DNA from: Paraburkholderia bryophila
GTDB lineage: Bacteria; Pseudomonadota; Gammaproteobacteria; Burkholderiales; Burkholderiaceae
Reading direction: 5' to 3'
DNA: 64,000 nt
NCBI RefSeq assembly: GCF_013409255.1
Contig: NZ_JACCAS010000001.1
Location: forward strand, 1,798,001 to 1,862,000
The translations under genes were made by a program, and so were the position numbers. Shown one piece after another: positions 56,968-64,000 of this stretch (the first letter of the stretch is position 1; each line of letters begins with the position of its first letter). The notes under the pieces were generated by a model. That model ran no database searches and was not told where the DNA came from. It saw only the letters and a program-made list of their open reading frames with translations.

Positions 56968-57204
56968 TCAGGCGCTCGTCGAGTCGCCGGACACGCTATC
57001 GGGAAGAGGATTGACGGCCGGTTGCGATGCCGCGGTGTTCGCATTCGCCAGCGCCGACGCCGCCACAAGGCTTGAAACGAGGCTCGACACGTTCATCGCC
57101 GCGCTGCCGGTCGAGCCGCTAATAGCGAATGGCGCCGCCGGCTGTATCGGGTTCTGCACACTGGCGGTCGCAGTGCTGACCGACGTGGTGGTGATCGATG
57201 ACAT
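56968..57204 (-). pseudogene. Truncated fliD 5' copy (78 codons)
   Basis: A 78-residue open frame whose first ~45 residues match the FliD N terminus of this window: MSSITTTSVSTATASVQNPI against MSTINNTSVNQATSNARNQV, then ISGSTGSAAMNVSSLVSSLV against ISGSTGNSSMDVASLVSALV. After that it diverges into a Thr/Ala/Pro tail and stops, 86 bases before flgE. The upstream DNA is also similar to that of fliD. It is probably the remnant of a duplicated fliD, although expression of a short secreted D0-like peptide cannot be excluded. Confidence 0.72.
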
Positions 57205-57370
57205 GCAAAGGCTCCGTGCGCCGAGTTATTCGCTGTTTTTGGTGTGACGCCCCGAGCCCGCTGAACTGGGCCATTTATTCGCCACACCCGCATCCTTACA
57301 ATTGTTTCAAATGTTACGCTATATTTCTCAAAAACATTGTGAAGATTTGTCGTAGGAATGCGGCGGCGCA
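57205..57370 (-). repeat. Diverged copy of the fliD promoter region
   Basis: Compared with 53530-53700, this stretch shares GGTGTGACGCCCCG, TTTCAAATGTTAC, ATATTTCT and GATTTGTCG in the same order and spacing, with substitutions between them. The FliA-like GCCGATGT of fliD is degraded here to GCGGGTGT. The rest of the gap to 57536 shows nothing except the leader of the glutathione transferase gene. Confidence 0.75.
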
Positions 57371-57536
57371 ACCCTGTGTGCGGTTTTTACGCAGCGGTCG
57401 CGCGCCACGATGACGACCTCGGCGCGCTATCCGCGCATGTCGATTTCCGCTGTTATCGTTCGTCGTCGGGTAAACGGCCCCTACGGCCGTCGTTGCGCCA
57501 CAACAGCGCCCCCAGCAACCGCCCACGGTGACCACG

Positions 57537-58196
57537 ATGACCCTGAAGCTTTATGCCCATCCCTTCTCTTCCTACTGCCAGAAGGTCCTGACCGCGCTCT
57601 ACGAAAACGGCACGCCGTTCGAACTGCGCAAACTGGCGCACGACGACCCGCAAGTCATGGCCGAATTCGCCGCGCTCTGGCCGATCAAGCGCTTTCCGTT
57701 GCTGGTCGACGGCAGCCGGACCGTGATGGAGGCGACCGTCATCATCGAGTACCTCGGGTTGGTGTATCCCGGGCCGGTGCGGCTGCTGCCAGCCGCCCCG
57801 CTCGCCGCGCTGGAAGTGCGCGCTATGGATCGCTTCTTCGACAATTACATCTCGACGCCGCAGCAGAAAATCGTGTTCGACAGCATGCGGCCGGAAGCGG
57901 ACCGCGACCCGCTCGGCGTCGCCGATGCGCGCGCCATGCTCGACACCGCGTACGGCTGGTTGAACGACGTGATGGCGGAGCGCGAATGGGCCGCCGGCGA
58001 CCACTTCAGCCTTGCCGATTGCGGCGCCGCGCCGTTCCTGTTCTACGCCGACTGGACGCACCGCATCGGGCCCGCGTATCCGCACGTGCTGGCGTACCGC
58101 AAGCGCCTGCTGGCGCGTCCGTCGTTCGCGCGCGCGGTCGACGAAGCGCGGCCGTACCGCTCGTACTTTCCGCTCGGCGCGCCCGACCGCGATTAA
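57537..58196 (+). CDS. Glutathione S-transferase
   Basis: A 219-residue cytoplasmic transferase. The N-terminal thioredoxin-like domain begins LKLYAHPFSSYCQKVLTALY, with a Ser/Cys-containing catalytic region, and has the cis-proline and glutathione-binding KRFPLLVDGSRTVMEATVII. The C-terminal helical domain has LADCGAAPFLFYADW, the usual N-capping Asp motif. The subclass and substrate are not clear. ATG 57537 is preferred to a GTG nine bases upstream. The LysR gene 171 bases downstream on the same strand may be functionally linked. Confidence 0.9.
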   Translation: MTLKLYAHPFSSYCQKVLTALYENGTPFELRKLAHDDPQVMAEFAALWPIKRFPLLVDGSRTVMEATVIIEYLGLVYPGPVRLLPAAPLAALEVRAMDRFFDNYISTPQQKIVFDSMRPEADRDPLGVADARAMLDTAYGWLNDVMAEREWAAGDHFSLADCGAAPFLFYADWTHRIGPAYPHVLAYRKRLLARPSFARAVDEARPYRSYFPLGAPDRD

Positions 58197-58367
58197 TCGG
58201 ACACCCGCCGTCCACCGCACGCCGGCGGCCCCATGCACGAGGCCGCCGGACCGCCGCGCGCGCGCATCCCTCGCCGCCCGCTAAACCCCCACTGCGACAA
58301 CAGGTTTTCCACCCTATACACTTCACGTCGAAACCTAATTCCGCCCATTACTCATAAGGCAAAAAAC

Positions 58368-59285
58368 ATGGACCGTTTCGAAGCGATGGAGATATTTACG
58401 CGGGTGGTGGAGGCGAACAGCTTCACCAAAGTATCCGAATCGCTCGACCTGCCCCGCGCCAAAGTCAGCCGCACGATTCAGGCGCTGGAGGAACACGTCG
58501 GCGTGCGTCTGTTGAACCGTTCGACGCGCCAGGTCAGCGTCACCGAAGACGGCGCGGCCTTCTACGAGCGCTGCGTGAGCATCCTCGCCGAAGTCGCCGA
58601 GGCCGAATCGTCGCTGTCGAACAAGCGCGAAAATCCGGCCGGCACGATTCGCGTGGATACGTCAGGCACGCTCGCGCGGGCGCTGCTGCTGCCCGCGCTC
58701 GACGATTTCTACCGCCAGTACCCCGAGATCGACGTGCGGCTCGGACTTGCGGATCGCAATATCGATCTGATTCAGGACGGCGTGGATTGCGTGATCCGCA
58801 TGGGCACGCCGGAGGAGTCGAGTCTGGTGGCGCGGCGCATCGGCCAGGCGCGCATTGTTACGTGCGCGTCGCCGGCGTATCTGGAGCAGCACGGCACGCC
58901 GACCACGCTCGAAGAATTGAGCGAGCATCGCGCGGTCAATTACGTGTCGGCACGCACCGGTCGAACCTTCCCGTTCGAATACGAAGTGGCCGGCGAAATC
59001 GCCAAGGTCACGCTGAAGAGCGTGCTCGCCGTGAACGACGGCTCGGTCTATATCGGCGCGGCCGCGCTCGGCCACGGCATCATTCAGCCGTCGCGCTTCA
59101 TGGTGGCCGATCTGATCAAGGAAGGCGCGCTGAAGGAAATCCTGACTGACCACACCAGCCCGAGCACGCCGCTGTCGATTCTGTACGCGCATCGCCGCAA
59201 TCTGAGCTCGCGGCTGCGTGCGTTTATCGACTGGGTGAGCGAGTTGTCGCGCAACAATCCCGATCTGCGCATACCGGACGCTTGA
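58368..59285 (+). CDS. LysR-family regulator
   Basis: A 305-residue LTTR. The N terminus MDRFEAMEIFTRVVEANSFT with LDLPRAKVSRTIQALEEHVG is the CrgA/DntR-like subgroup. The co-inducer domain spans about residues 92-295 (GTIRVDTSGTLARALLLPAL, GLADRNIDLIQDGVDCVIRM). These regulators often act on genes for stress response or aromatic breakdown, and the upstream glutathione transferase is a candidate. A TAAGGC ribosome-binding region precedes ATG 58368. It is closed by a strong bidirectional terminator. Confidence 0.9.
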   Translation: MDRFEAMEIFTRVVEANSFTKVSESLDLPRAKVSRTIQALEEHVGVRLLNRSTRQVSVTEDGAAFYERCVSILAEVAEAESSLSNKRENPAGTIRVDTSGTLARALLLPALDDFYRQYPEIDVRLGLADRNIDLIQDGVDCVIRMGTPEESSLVARRIGQARIVTCASPAYLEQHGTPTTLEELSEHRAVNYVSARTGRTFPFEYEVAGEIAKVTLKSVLAVNDGSVYIGAAALGHGIIQPSRFMVADLIKEGALKEILTDHTSPSTPLSILYAHRRNLSSRLRAFIDWVSELSRNNPDLRIPDA

Positions 59286-59329
59286 ACGGCAAGCGGTAAT
59301 CAGCGGCAAGCACCCCGCGCACCAAAAGC

Positions 59330-59367
59330 AAAAACCCCATGCGTTGAAATAAACGCATGGGGTTTTT
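59330..59367. terminator. Bidirectional terminator LysR / ABC operon
   Basis: A perfect 16-bp stem AAAAACCCCATGCGTT/AACGCATGGGGTTTTT with a six-base loop has T runs on both strands. It separates the plus-strand LysR gene (stop 59285) from the convergent ABC operon (end 59412). Confidence 0.95.
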
Positions 59368-59411
59368 ATTTGCAGAACCCGACTTCGCAGCAGTCAGACT
59401 CTCAACCTCGA

Positions 59412-60527
59412 TCAGGCAATCCGCTCTTCGTTCGACGGATCGAACAGCACCGCCTTCGACGTATCGAACAACAGCGTGGTGTTCGTCAGCGGCTGCGGAT
59501 TCGACGCCGGGTGCACACGGCTCACGATACGCTTGCCGTTCACTTGCGCGAACACCAGCGTATCCGGACCGGTCGGCTCGATCACGTCGACCTTCACTTC
59601 GATCGACTGCAACTGCGAGTTGTCGCCGTGCGCGCCGCGCGCGTCGGTGATGCGTTCCGGACGCAGACCCAGAATCACGTCACGGCCCACATGGGACTTC
59701 ACCTTGGCCGAATCGAACGGCAGGTTCAACGCCGTGCGCGTCACGCCCGTATCCAGTTCGAGCGCCACACCTGCGCCCTGCTCCACCAGCTTGCCCTGAA
59801 TGAAGTTCATCGGCGGCGCGCCGATGAAACCGGCCACGAACAGATTCGACGGCGAGTCGTAGATTTCCTGCGGCGCGCCGAACTGCTGCACGATGCCGTC
59901 TTTCATCACCGCGATGCGGTCGCCGAGCGTCATCGCTTCGATCTGATCGTGCGTCACGTAGACGATCGTCGTGCCGAGGCGTTGATGCAGCAGCTTGATT
60001 TCCGAACGCATCTCGATGCGCAGCTTGGCGTCGAGGTTCGACAGCGGTTCGTCGAACAGGAACATCACCGGATCGCGCGCGAGCGCACGGCCCATCGCCA
60101 CGCGCTGACGCTGGCCGCCGGACAGTTGGCCCGGCTTGCGGTCCAGCAGGTGCGTGATCTGCAGCGTGTTCGACACACGGTCGACGATCTGCGCCTGCTC
60201 CTGCTTCGGCACCTTGCGGATGTTCAGGCCGAACGAGATGTTCTCGCGCACCGTCATCGACGGATACAGCGCGTACGACTGGAACACCATCGCGATATCG
60301 CGATCTTTCGGCGACAGGTTGTTCACCGTCTTGCCGTCGATCTGGATCTCGCCCTTGGTGACCGTTTCGAGGCCGGCGATCATGTTGAGCAGCGTCGACT
60401 TACCGCAGCCCGAGCCGCCGACCAGAATCAGGAACTGGCCGTCTTCGATGTCGATGTTGACACCCTTCAGAACCGGCACCCCGTTCGGGTAGGTCTTGTA
60501 CACGTCACGGATGGAAAGGCTTGCCAT
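59412..60527 (-). CDS. Sugar ABC transporter ATPase (MalK/UgpC type)
   Basis: A 371-residue ATPase that powers the adjacent permeases. Walker A is GGSGCGKSTLLN (about 36-47), the signature LSGGQRQRVAMGRALARDP, Walker B VMFLFDEPLSNLDAKLR and the switch His in IVYVTHDQ. The C-terminal regulatory TOBE/MalK-type domain (about 235-371) is present. Sequence style and operon order (binding protein, two permeases, ATPase) match the Pseudomonas Gts glucose/mannose system, but the sugar is inferred. It is the last gene of the operon. Confidence 0.93.
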   Translation of the reverse strand: MASLSIRDVYKTYPNGVPVLKGVNIDIEDGQFLILVGGSGCGKSTLLNMIAGLETVTKGEIQIDGKTVNNLSPKDRDIAMVFQSYALYPSMTVRENISFGLNIRKVPKQEQAQIVDRVSNTLQITHLLDRKPGQLSGGQRQRVAMGRALARDPVMFLFDEPLSNLDAKLRIEMRSEIKLLHQRLGTTIVYVTHDQIEAMTLGDRIAVMKDGIVQQFGAPQEIYDSPSNLFVAGFIGAPPMNFIQGKLVEQGAGVALELDTGVTRTALNLPFDSAKVKSHVGRDVILGLRPERITDARGAHGDNSQLQSIEVKVDVIEPTGPDTLVFAQVNGKRIVSRVHPASNPQPLTNTTLLFDTSKAVLFDPSNEERIA

Positions 60528-60632
60528 GCTGTGAATCCTCTTTGTCTCTGGTACTGCTTGAAAACGTCTTATCGGGTGACGGCGCTGTCCGTTCGACGCG
60601 CCGCCCTCGGATGGTTTAGCCCGGCGTTAGCG

Positions 60633-61490
60633 TTAGCCTTTGACTGCGCCCGCCGTCAGGCCGCGCACGAAATAGCGTCCGGCCACGATGTAGACCAGCA
60701 AGGTGGGCAGCGCCGCGATGATCGCGCCGGCCATGTCCACGTTGTATTCCTTCACGCCGGTCGAAGTGTTCACGAGGTTGTTCAGCGCCACCGTGATCGG
60801 CATCGAATCGACGCCGGAGAACACGATCCCGAACAGGAAGTCATTCCAGATCTGCGTGAATTGCCAGATCAGGCACACCATGAAAATGGGCAGCGAGACC
60901 GGCATCAGAATCTTCGTGAAAATCGTGAAGAAACCCGCGCCGTCGATCCGCGCCGCTTTCACGAGTTCAGCCGGAATGCTGACGTAGAAGTTGCGGAAGA
61001 ACATCGTCGTGAAGGCGATCCCGTAGATCACGTGCACCACCACCAGACCGGTCGTGGTGTTCGACAGACCCATCATGCCTTCGAAGCGCGCCATCGGCAG
61101 CAGGATCGCCTGGAACGGGATGAAGCAGCCGACCAGAATCATCGTGAAGATCGGGTCCGCGCCACGGAAGCGCCAGTGCGTCAGCACATAGCCGTTGAAC
61201 GCGCCGATGATCGACGAGATCAGCACGGCGGGAATCACCATCCGCACCGAGTTCATGAAGAACGGCTGCATCCCGTCGCAGCGCACACCGGTACAGGCGC
61301 CGCTCCATGCCTTGATCCACGGATCGATGGTCCAGTGCGTGGGCGGCGTCAACAGATTGCCGGTGCGCAACTGATCGATGTCCTTGAACGACGTGGACAG
61401 CATCACGTACAGCGGAAACAGGAAGTACAGGGCGAACAGAATCAAGGCCGCATAAATGACGGCACGGCTGATCGTCATCTTAGGCTGCAT
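60633..61490 (-). CDS. Sugar ABC transporter permease (MalG type)
   Basis: A 285-residue inner-membrane permease with six helices. The EAA loop near residues 190-210 reads ELVKAARIDGAGFFTIFTKI, where it contacts the ATPase. The C terminus RYFVRGLTAGAVKG is typical of MalG/GtsC-type subunits. Unusually, the large periplasmic loop has two cysteines (SGACTGVRCDG) that could form a disulfide. It overlaps the preceding permease gene by 11 bases, so translation is coupled. A 105-base gap precedes the ATPase gene. Confidence 0.92.
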   Translation of the reverse strand: MQPKMTISRAVIYAALILFALYFLFPLYVMLSTSFKDIDQLRTGNLLTPPTHWTIDPWIKAWSGACTGVRCDGMQPFFMNSVRMVIPAVLISSIIGAFNGYVLTHWRFRGADPIFTMILVGCFIPFQAILLPMARFEGMMGLSNTTTGLVVVHVIYGIAFTTMFFRNFYVSIPAELVKAARIDGAGFFTIFTKILMPVSLPIFMVCLIWQFTQIWNDFLFGIVFSGVDSMPITVALNNLVNTSTGVKEYNVDMAGAIIAALPTLLVYIVAGRYFVRGLTAGAVKG

Positions 61491-62418
61491 TGCGGGTGCT
61501 CCTCGATTCCAGATACATCAGCGGCACGAGCACGGCGACGACGGTGGCGAGCATCATCATCGACGAAGCCGCGCCGACGCCCAGTTGCCCGCGATTGAAC
61601 GAAAACGTGTACATGAAAATAGCCGGCAGCGACGAAGACGTGCCCGGACCGCCCGCGGTCAACGCGACGACCAGGTCGAAGGTCTTGATCGTGATGTGGC
61701 AGAGAATCAGCAGCACGGAGAAGAACACCGGACGCATGCTCGGAATCACGATCTTGCGATAGATGGTGGGCAGCGCCGCGCCGTCCATCTGGGCAGCCTT
61801 GAAGATTTCAGCGTCGACACCGCGCAAGCCCGCGAGAAACAGCGCCATCACGAAGCCGGTGGATTGCCAGACGGCCGCGATCACGACGCAGAAGATCGCC
61901 TTGTCCGGGTCTCCCAGCCAGCTGAACGAGAAGCTCGTCCAGCCCCAGTCGTGGAACACCTTTTCGAGGCCGACGCTCGGCGTCATGATCCATTGCCACG
62001 CGGTACCCGTCACGATGAACGACAGCGCCATCGGGTACAGGAACACGGCGCGCAGCGCGCCTTCGTTGCGGATCTGCTGATCAAGCAGGATCGCGAGGAA
62101 CAGACCGAGACCGATACAGATACCGATGAACGGAATCCCGAACCAGCCGAGGTTGGCCGCCGACGTCCAGAACACGTCGTTATCGAACAGCTCGCGATAA
62201 CGGTCGAGACCGACAAAATTATAACGAGGCATCAGCCGCGAATCGGACAGCGACAGAAAGCCGGTAATTGCGATGAAGCCATACACGAAGATCAGGCTGA
62301 TCACGACGCTGGGTGCGAGCACCAGCTTCGGAATCCAGCGATCGGCAAGCGCCGCCATCGGCGACGTGCGGCGGGTAACGGTGGCCGTTTTCCCGTTTCC
62401 GCTGATAGAAGCAGTCAC
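61480..62418 (-). CDS. Sugar ABC transporter permease (MalF type)
   Basis: A 312-residue permease with about six helices. The EAA loop is GVDAEIFKAAQMDGAALPTI near the C-terminal third, and VVALTAGGPGTSSSLPAIFM is the usual MalF-type periplasmic/TM signature. The start is the GTG at 62418 because AGGAG lies seven bases upstream; the open frame continues upstream without a signal. The gene overlaps the MalG-type gene by 11 bases. The pair forms the membrane channel of the Gts-like transporter. Confidence 0.91.
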   Translation of the reverse strand: MTASISGNGKTATVTRRTSPMAALADRWIPKLVLAPSVVISLIFVYGFIAITGFLSLSDSRLMPRYNFVGLDRYRELFDNDVFWTSAANLGWFGIPFIGICIGLGLFLAILLDQQIRNEGALRAVFLYPMALSFIVTGTAWQWIMTPSVGLEKVFHDWGWTSFSFSWLGDPDKAIFCVVIAAVWQSTGFVMALFLAGLRGVDAEIFKAAQMDGAALPTIYRKIVIPSMRPVFFSVLLILCHITIKTFDLVVALTAGGPGTSSSLPAIFMYTFSFNRGQLGVGAASSMMMLATVVAVLVPLMYLESRSTRNAA

Positions 62419-62613
62419 TACTCGACTCCTGCTGAAACTGAGCCGCCGCGATACTCGCGCCTGACAGACGCAAGGCTGCAACGACCTAGGTATGACTCGA
62501 TAAATCCAGAGGTGAAACCGCCTGCCGACACTACAGTCAGTGCAGTCGGCGGTCTGAAGAGCGCGCCCGGAGTGCGTGGAGTCACACCGGACGCGCCGCT
62601 TCGCTTACTTCAC

Positions 62614-63861
62614 TTACTTGGTCTTTGCTGCCTTCGCGAGCGCTGCAACCGCGCTCTTCGAATCCTGCTGCGAGTTCATGAACTTCGTGACCACGTCCGA
62701 GATCGCGCCGGCTGCTGCATCCGGTTGCGCCATGCCGTGAGCCAGCGACGGCACGTAGCCGCCCGACTTGATCGCCACTTGTTCATCCGCGTACGACTTC
62801 TTCGCGCAGTCGTCGAACTTGGCCATCGACACGCCCAGACGCACCGGGATCGAGCCCTTGTTCAGGCTGAACTGTTCCTGGAAGTCCGGCGACATGATCG
62901 TCTTGGCCAGAGCCAGTTGACCCGGCGTTGCGGTCTTTTGGCCCTTCTGCTGGAAGAACACGAACGAGTCGACGTTGAACGTGTAGGCCTTTTCCGTGCC
63001 CGGCACAGCAGCGCAGACGTAATCCACACCCGACTTCTTGCCGGCGTTGGCGAATTCGCCCTTCGCCCAGTCGCCCATGAACTGCATGCCGGCCTTGCCG
63101 TTGATGACCATGGCCGTGGCGAGGTTCCAGTCACGGCCCGTACGGCCCGCGTCGAAGTAACCCTGGATCTTGCGGACCGTGTCGAACACGCCGACCATCT
63201 GATCCGACGTCAGCGTCTTCTCGTCCAGATCCACCAGCGCCTTCTTGTAGAAGCCCGCGCCTTGCGACAGCACGACGTCTTCCCACAGCGTCAGGTCTTG
63301 CCACGGTTGACCGCCCATCGCGATCGGCTGGATGCCGTCGGCCTTCATCTTGTCGGCCAGCGCGAAGAACTCAGGCCACGTGGTCGGCACCTTGCCGCCA
63401 GCCTTGTCCAGCGCTGCCTTGTTGATGTACAGCCAGTTCACGCGGTGCACCGAGAACGGCGCTGCCACGTAGTGACCGTCGGCGTGCATGATCTTGTCGA
63501 TTTCCGGCGGCAGATTCTTCTTCCAGTCGCCGGCGGCTGCGTCGATCGGCACCAGCACGCCTTGCGACGCCCAGTCCTGAATCAGCGGACCCTTGATCTG
63601 CGCGGCGCTCGGTGCGTTGCCCGAGATCACCTGCGTCTTCAGTGCCGTCATGGCAGCCGCGCCCGCGCCACCTGCAACCGCGAAGTCCTTCCACGTGTAA
63701 CCCTGTTTCGTCATGTCGTCCTTGAGGACGCCGACGGCTTTCGATTCGCCGCCCGAAGTCCACCAGTGCAACACTTCGATCGACTCGGCAGCTTGAACGG
63801 CCGAGACGCCACACATCAGACCCGCGGCGCACAAAGCGCCCATGATCGCGCGAAATTTCAT
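62614..63861 (-). CDS. Sugar ABC transporter substrate-binding protein
   Basis: A 415-residue periplasmic binding protein. The signal peptide covers residues 1-24 (cleavage after SAVQA). The mature part begins AESIEVLHWWTSGGESKAVG, which with NAPSAAQIKGPLIQDWASQG is typical of the glucose/mannose-binding GtsA group. Sugar-binding aromatic residues are plentiful (HWW, MGGQPWQDLTLWED). A strong GGAGGAGA ribosome-binding site precedes the start. It is the first gene of the operon; the promoter should lie in 63862-64000, where no gene was seen. Confidence 0.92.
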   Translation of the reverse strand: MKFRAIMGALCAAGLMCGVSAVQAAESIEVLHWWTSGGESKAVGVLKDDMTKQGYTWKDFAVAGGAGAAAMTALKTQVISGNAPSAAQIKGPLIQDWASQGVLVPIDAAAGDWKKNLPPEIDKIMHADGHYVAAPFSVHRVNWLYINKAALDKAGGKVPTTWPEFFALADKMKADGIQPIAMGGQPWQDLTLWEDVVLSQGAGFYKKALVDLDEKTLTSDQMVGVFDTVRKIQGYFDAGRTGRDWNLATAMVINGKAGMQFMGDWAKGEFANAGKKSGVDYVCAAVPGTEKAYTFNVDSFVFFQQKGQKTATPGQLALAKTIMSPDFQEQFSLNKGSIPVRLGVSMAKFDDCAKKSYADEQVAIKSGGYVPSLAHGMAQPDAAAGAISDVVTKFMNSQQDSKSAVAALAKAAKTK

Positions 63862-64000
63862 TGCTTATCTCCTCCAGACACCTGAACAAAAAACAAATGG
63901 CCCCTGATGTCGCCAGGGTGCTGTGGTTGGTTCAAACAGGCAAAACACTGGGCGATCGAGCACGGTCGGGCGCATGCGTAAAGCATGTGCCGGCGGACCG

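Noticed and set aside
61456..63885. An 809-residue plus-strand frame over the ABC transporter genes
   Set aside because: Antisense to three clear transporter genes with good ribosome-binding sites; composition is typical of shadow frames.

Overview
The window looks like a chromosomal segment of a Paraburkholderia/Burkholderia-type betaproteobacterium. Coding DNA is GC-rich with strong third-position GC, so many spurious antisense open frames appear. Supporting markers are a fused hemD-hemX, a phosphoenolpyruvate carboxylase beside hemCDXY, a Burkholderia-type flagellin, serS beside tRNA-Ser(CGA), and an Nramp transporter paired with a Tat-exported ferritin-like protein. The assignment rests on gene content and style only. 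No ribosomal RNA, CRISPR array, transposase or integrase was seen.

Layout, left to right. 1-3.3 kb: haem genes hemC-hemDX-hemY (minus; hemY runs off the left edge). 3.7-6.9 kb: ppc. 7-14 kb: a methyltransferase and divergent XRE regulator, argH, a NIPSNAP-like protein, a TonB-domain protein, an MHS transporter and two tiny membrane or lipoprotein genes. 14.4-22 kb: waaC, a ClC channel, a 36-codon lipoprotein, a YXWGXW-repeat protein, minCDE, a GNAT acetyltransferase and map. 22-26 kb: Tat ferritin-like lipoprotein, Nramp transporter, alpha/beta-hydrolase lipoprotein. 25.8-29.7 kb: a four-gene lipid-modification operon (flavoprotein, DUF1365, CFA-synthase-like methyltransferase, chalcone-isomerase-like protein). 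29.9-33.6 kb: a substrate-binding/LysM fusion with a membrane coiled-coil partner, then a sulfide:quinone oxidoreductase. 33.6-37.4 kb: an AT-richer accessory block (unknown protein, PAS-LuxR regulator overlapping an MHS transporter, stand-alone ThiE-like protein) ending at tRNA-Ser.

37.8-51.9 kb: serS, rarA, an NCS1 permease, a ureohydrolase with divergent LysR regulator, a Fic protein preceded by an elaborate palindromic operator array, lolA, ftsK, trxB, a Smr-domain protein and a TRIC-type channel. 52-57.2 kb: flagellar genes fliD, fliC, a hook gene flgE and a fragmentary second copy of the fliD promoter and 5' end. 57.5-64 kb: a glutathione transferase, a LysR regulator and a complete carbohydrate ABC transporter resembling the Pseudomonas Gts glucose system.

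The loci most worth following up are the Fic gene with its operator array, the duplicated and truncated fliD segment flanking fliC-flgE, the SBP-LysM/coiled-coil pair, the four-gene lipid operon and the accessory block beside tRNA-Ser. All functions are inferred from visible motifs, lengths and context; no database search was run.
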